From: Bacteroidales bacterium
Lineage (GTDB): Bacteria; Bacteroidota; Bacteroidia; Bacteroidales; UBA932
Length of the DNA: 64,000 nucleotides
Assembly: GCA_017554335.1 (NCBI GenBank)
Contig: JAFZIO010000036.1
Span: 1-64,000 of the forward strand
Direction of reading: 5' to 3'
Part shown: piece by piece, positions 61,072 to 64,000 of the stretch
Layout: every line of letters begins with the position of its first letter
Numbering within the stretch: the first letter of the stretch is position 1
Position numbers and translations under genes: made by a program
Notes under the pieces: generated by a model
Told to the model about the DNA's origin: nothing
Databases searched by the model: none
What the model saw: the letters and a program-made list of their open reading frames with translations, nothing else

Positions 61072-62430
61072 TTATTTTGCGAGGAGCACGGTCACACGGT
61101 TCTTCTCAGGAACCTTGGAAACCTGCTCGGTGTCGCCGTACCAGAACACGGTCACGCGGCTGGGATCGATGCCTGCTTCGGCCATCCACTCCTTCACACC
61201 CTTGGAACGGTTCTCGGAGAGTACCCAGTTGCCGTCGGGAGTACCGGTCTCCTTGTCTGCGAAGCCGCAGAGAACAGCCTTGAGCTCAGGATCAGCCTGC
61301 ATCCTCTTGATGAGCTTCTTGATCTTGTAGTGCTCGGACTGGCGGATATCGTACTTGCCGATTACATAGTAAACGTCGTTGATGCTCTTCTTGGCTGCGA
61401 TCTTTGCATCCTCGAGGGCCTGCTGGCGAGCTGCCTCCCATGCTGCCTTCTCGGCGGCGGCCTTCTCTTCAGCTGCCTTCTTGTCGGCTGCGATCTTGTC
61501 GGCGAGGTTCTTCTTGGCGGCTGCAACAGCGTCGTTCAGAGCCTTGGTGCCGGCCTTGATAGCGTCGATGTCCTTGTCGGCGATAGCCTTCTCAAGAGCC
61601 TTGATAGCGTCGTTGATAGCGGCAACATCCTCAGGAATGAAGTCATTCTCGGCGAGGGCTTTCTTTGCATTAGCAATAGCCTCCTTTGCAGCTGCGATAG
61701 CGTCTGCAAGCTCCTTGTCAGCGCGAGCCTGTGCGGCGGCGGCCTGTGCGGCAGCGGCGGCAGCGGCGGCAGCAGCGGCCTCAGCAGCCTTCTTCTTGCC
61801 GGCGGCCTTGCCGAAGTTGAGCTTCAGGCCTGCGAGCACCTGGTGCTGGTGATCGAGATAAGAACCCTTCTTGGAGTTGAAAGCGTCAGCCTCAGCGTTG
61901 TAGACATACTCGAGCTCAAGAGCGAGGAGGTCGGTAAGGTTGATGTCAACACCTGCACCTGCACGGGCGGCGGTGCTGAACTTGAAGCCGCTCCAAGGGA
62001 TGTCGGTAGCCAGAAGCTTGGCAGTAGGAACACCGTTGTTGAAGTATCCTACACCACCAACGCCGATGAAGCCGTAGGGATTGAGGACACGCTCCTTGAA
62101 ACCGAAGAGGTTGCAAATATCGAAAGTAGCATCGAGAGCTGCCTGTGCATAGTTGAATCCGTAGTAGTCGGTACCGCTGGGGAAACCGCCCTTACCCTGC
62201 CAGCCGGAGAGGTCCAGACGAAGTCCGAAAACGGGGCTGATCTGATATCCGAGATCCAGAGCTGCGGAAGGGGAAATGAACTTGGCGTCGAACAGACCGG
62301 CGGTATCACCGACAGTGTAAGAAGCACCACCCTTAACACCCAGATAGAAGCCGGGATAGAAAATGTCCTGTGCAAATGCGCTGGTAGCGAGCACGAACAC
62401 GGAAGAAAGAACTAATGCTAATTTTTTCAT
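61072..62430 (-). CDS. OmpA-family protein with long Ala/Lys helical linker
   Basis: 452 residues. Signal peptide (to about residue 20), an 8-stranded-type N-terminal barrel to about residue 207 (ending GLKLNFGKA), a helical Ala/Lys/Glu-rich linker at about 210-345 with a poly-Ala run near 218-230, and an OmpA-like C-terminal peptidoglycan-binding domain (about 350-452) with GFADKETGTPDGNWVLSENRSKGVKEWM. The linker segment around residues 263-310 resembles the helical lid of DnaK. The linker may span the periplasm like a tether; that is inference. Confidence 0.88.
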   Translation of the reverse strand: MKKLALVLSSVFVLATSAFAQDIFYPGFYLGVKGGASYTVGDTAGLFDAKFISPSAALDLGYQISPVFGLRLDLSGWQGKGGFPSGTDYYGFNYAQAALDATFDICNLFGFKERVLNPYGFIGVGGVGYFNNGVPTAKLLATDIPWSGFKFSTAARAGAGVDINLTDLLALELEYVYNAEADAFNSKKGSYLDHQHQVLAGLKLNFGKAAGKKKAAEAAAAAAAAAAAQAAAAQARADKELADAIAAAKEAIANAKKALAENDFIPEDVAAINDAIKALEKAIADKDIDAIKAGTKALNDAVAAAKKNLADKIAADKKAAEEKAAAEKAAWEAARQQALEDAKIAAKKSINDVYYVIGKYDIRQSEHYKIKKLIKRMQADPELKAVLCGFADKETGTPDGNWVLSENRSKGVKEWMAEAGIDPSRVTVFWYGDTEQVSKVPEKNRVTVLLAK

Positions 62431-62506
62431 ACGTATTAAATTAATATTTTATCCTGTTCAAAATAGTATGCAATTATACACATTTTTCGTCAATTATCCA
62501 AAGTTA

Positions 62507-64000
62507 TTACTCCTTTACGCAGCGAACGGCAACTCCTTCGCCTCTTCCGAACGAGCCGGACAGCTGGGCGTTACCGGAACTGTACTGATACAGGATATAA
62601 GATTTTTTGTTATCTGGTGTTGCAGACCAGTATGCACCATACATTTTGTAGTTGGTGATTGAGCCGGTTTGGCGGAACTTGATTCCGGTAGCAGGATACC
62701 AGATGCTGGAAGCGCTTCCGAAAACGCCGCCATAATTACATCCACAGTTCGCCTCGTCCCATGTAATAGAGTAAGTCACATCTGCATCCTCGGGCTTGCG
62801 CTTGGCAGCCTTCATCCAAAGACCTGTAGGGCCTCCGTCAGGAACTCTCCATCCGGCAGGGCAGGGATCGTACATGGTCTTGGTCGAAGCCCACAGTGTA
62901 TTGTTGGAGACATACATCCAGTCAAAACTGGACAGCGACGTGGTGATAAAGGCGGTAGGATGCTTTACGGTATATTCGACCGTTCCTGTAGAGGGATCGG
63001 ACTCCACAGGGTCTTCCAGGCTGTCAGACAATCTTGCGACCGTTCCGCCATCAATAGTAGACGGGCCGGGGAAAGGATCCTTGCGGCCCCATTGATACAG
63101 GAGACCCAAGGCTCCGACGGTTCCCGGAGTAGCGCTCGTAGCACCGAGGTTGCGGTCCATAACCACTGATTGGCCATTATAGGTATGGGAAGACTCGAGA
63201 GGATTAAAGCCCTTGCAGGCCCAGATATGCCAGCTCCAGAGAATCTCGTCAGTGTCGATGTCAAAGACACCGGCAGAGCCGCCCAGGCCGTCTTTGAACA
63301 CGCCGATGACGGCATTTCCATCATGGAAATTGGCAGGAACGTCAAAGCTCACATATCCGTCTTCGTAAGCGATAGATTCGTAATCTACAACCGGAGTCCT
63401 GGAGTTGTAGGAAGAGGTTCCGAAAGTTTCCCAGAGGAGCACCGCTCCGTCGGGGGTAGCAACGGTCTGCCCGGAATTACCCTTGAAGACCTGGAACCTG
63501 AACGTACCGGCATGGGAAACAATGTAGCAGTTGGCAGTTCCGGCATCACTCAGAACCTCATCCTTCTCCTTGGATACGGTGACCGTACAGGTTGCGTAAA
63601 CAGAAGGAGATTCAACGGAAGCGACCTTGATAGTGGCAGAGCCGACAGACACTGCGGAAACGAGTCCGTCCTGGGTGACAGTTGCAACAGACTCATCATC
63701 GCTGGACCACACGACTGCAAGATTATCCGCATCGGCAGGGCCCACTGTGACGCTCAACTTGGCCGTCTTGAAGCGGTCGAGTTCGAGCGTATTCGTATTC
63801 AAAGTTACTGAAGTCACATGAATGGCAGGCTTCACGTAATCGGTAACACACCTGATGCTGCAACCGTTGGCTCTGGGAGCCGAAGTACCCTTGACAGTCA
63901 CCTGACTGGTACGCAGCACGGCGAAGTTGATGCCGTTACGGTTTGACGTACCTGCAGACCACCACTGGCCATTGAGATATGCATTCTGAGGATACAGGGC
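62507..64000 (-). CDS. Surface protein with BIG2 and FISUMP-like domains, 5' end outside window
   Basis: The frame is open to the window edge on the minus strand, so this is the last 497 residues. The N-terminal 40 residues shown (WWSAGTSNRNGINF, RANGCSIRCV) look like the end of one FISUMP-like domain; a BIG2 Ig-like domain (VTSVTLNTNTLELDRFKTAKLSVTVGPADADNLAVVWSSDDESVATV) follows; the C-terminal part (MYDPCPAGWRVPDGG to VAVRCVKE) is a second FISUMP-like domain. It is probably exported and surface exposed. Two copies of the same domain type on either side of a BIG2 domain are notable. Confidence 0.8.
   Translation of the reverse strand, partial: ALYPQNAYLNGQWWSAGTSNRNGINFAVLRTSQVTVKGTSAPRANGCSIRCVTDYVKPAIHVTSVTLNTNTLELDRFKTAKLSVTVGPADADNLAVVWSSDDESVATVTQDGLVSAVSVGSATIKVASVESPSVYATCTVTVSKEKDEVLSDAGTANCYIVSHAGTFRFQVFKGNSGQTVATPDGAVLLWETFGTSSYNSRTPVVDYESIAYEDGYVSFDVPANFHDGNAVIGVFKDGLGGSAGVFDIDTDEILWSWHIWACKGFNPLESSHTYNGQSVVMDRNLGATSATPGTVGALGLLYQWGRKDPFPGPSTIDGGTVARLSDSLEDPVESDPSTGTVEYTVKHPTAFITTSLSSFDWMYVSNNTLWASTKTMYDPCPAGWRVPDGGPTGLWMKAAKRKPEDADVTYSITWDEANCGCNYGGVFGSASSIWYPATGIKFRQTGSITNYKMYGAYWSATPDNKKSYILYQYSSGNAQLSGSFGRGEGVAVRCVKE

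Overview
The window looks like a chromosome segment of a Bacteroidales bacterium with fairly high GC; genus and species cannot be named from the sequence. Supporting signs are Bacteroidetes-type promoters (TTTG, about 19 nt, TAnnTTTG) before both tRNA-His and tRNA-fMet, few recognisable Shine-Dalgarno sites, an initiator tRNA gene ending in CTACTA without encoded CCA, and typical families: Porin_10-like porin, BT_3928-like DoxX protein, DUF5674, BIG2 plus FISUMP-like surface protein, and a large outer-membrane beta-barrel with a carboxypeptidase-regulatory-like N-terminus. No rRNA, CRISPR array or intact prophage was seen.

Layout. 1-2.9 kb: end of a DUF554 membrane protein, a BamA/TamA-like outer-membrane protein and a membrane-bound LytTR regulator whose upstream region carries a TGTCACAA repeat array. 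2.9-9.1 kb: a tightly packed operon of an HxxxDG acyltransferase, a PlsC-like acyltransferase, an acyl-CoA ligase, DUF3737, a PatB/MalY-type C-S lyase and a peptide deformylase with a lipoprotein-like signal. 9.1-16.7 kb: tRNA-His, an AlkZ-related protein, a beta-barrel receptor coupled to a TPR protein, and a SulP transporter. 16.7-23.9 kb: an AT-richer, accessory-looking region with an exported HExxH lipoprotein, a DUF5674/small-helical-protein pair, an exported UGSC-family protein, hairpin-rich noncoding DNA and fragments of tRNA-fMet. 23.9-36.9 kb: sppA, hisS, the intact tRNA-fMet, GNAT/zinc-ribbon, tmk, FtsB-like, CPBP protease, porin, lytic transglycosylase and FtsX-like permease. 36.9-42.5 kb: TPR protein, RsmB/F methyltransferase, SRPBCC, Nudix and queA, bracketed by two inverted copies of a 121-bp REPIN-like element, one next to a RAYT transposase. 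42.5-64 kb: dprA-tatD-asnA, an ExbB/ExbD motor, asnS, udk, a TonB-like protein, sulfatase, a second acyl-CoA ligase, dCMP deaminase, S41 protease, tRNA-Arg, rpmF, DUF177, typA, an OmpA-like protein with an unusual helical linker, and a partial surface protein.

The two strongest unusual signals are a tRNA-fMet 3' half plus terminator split by about 4.1 kb of DNA and present intact elsewhere in inverted orientation, and a RAYT/REPIN pair. Functions are assigned by reading motifs and recalling families; no database search was run.
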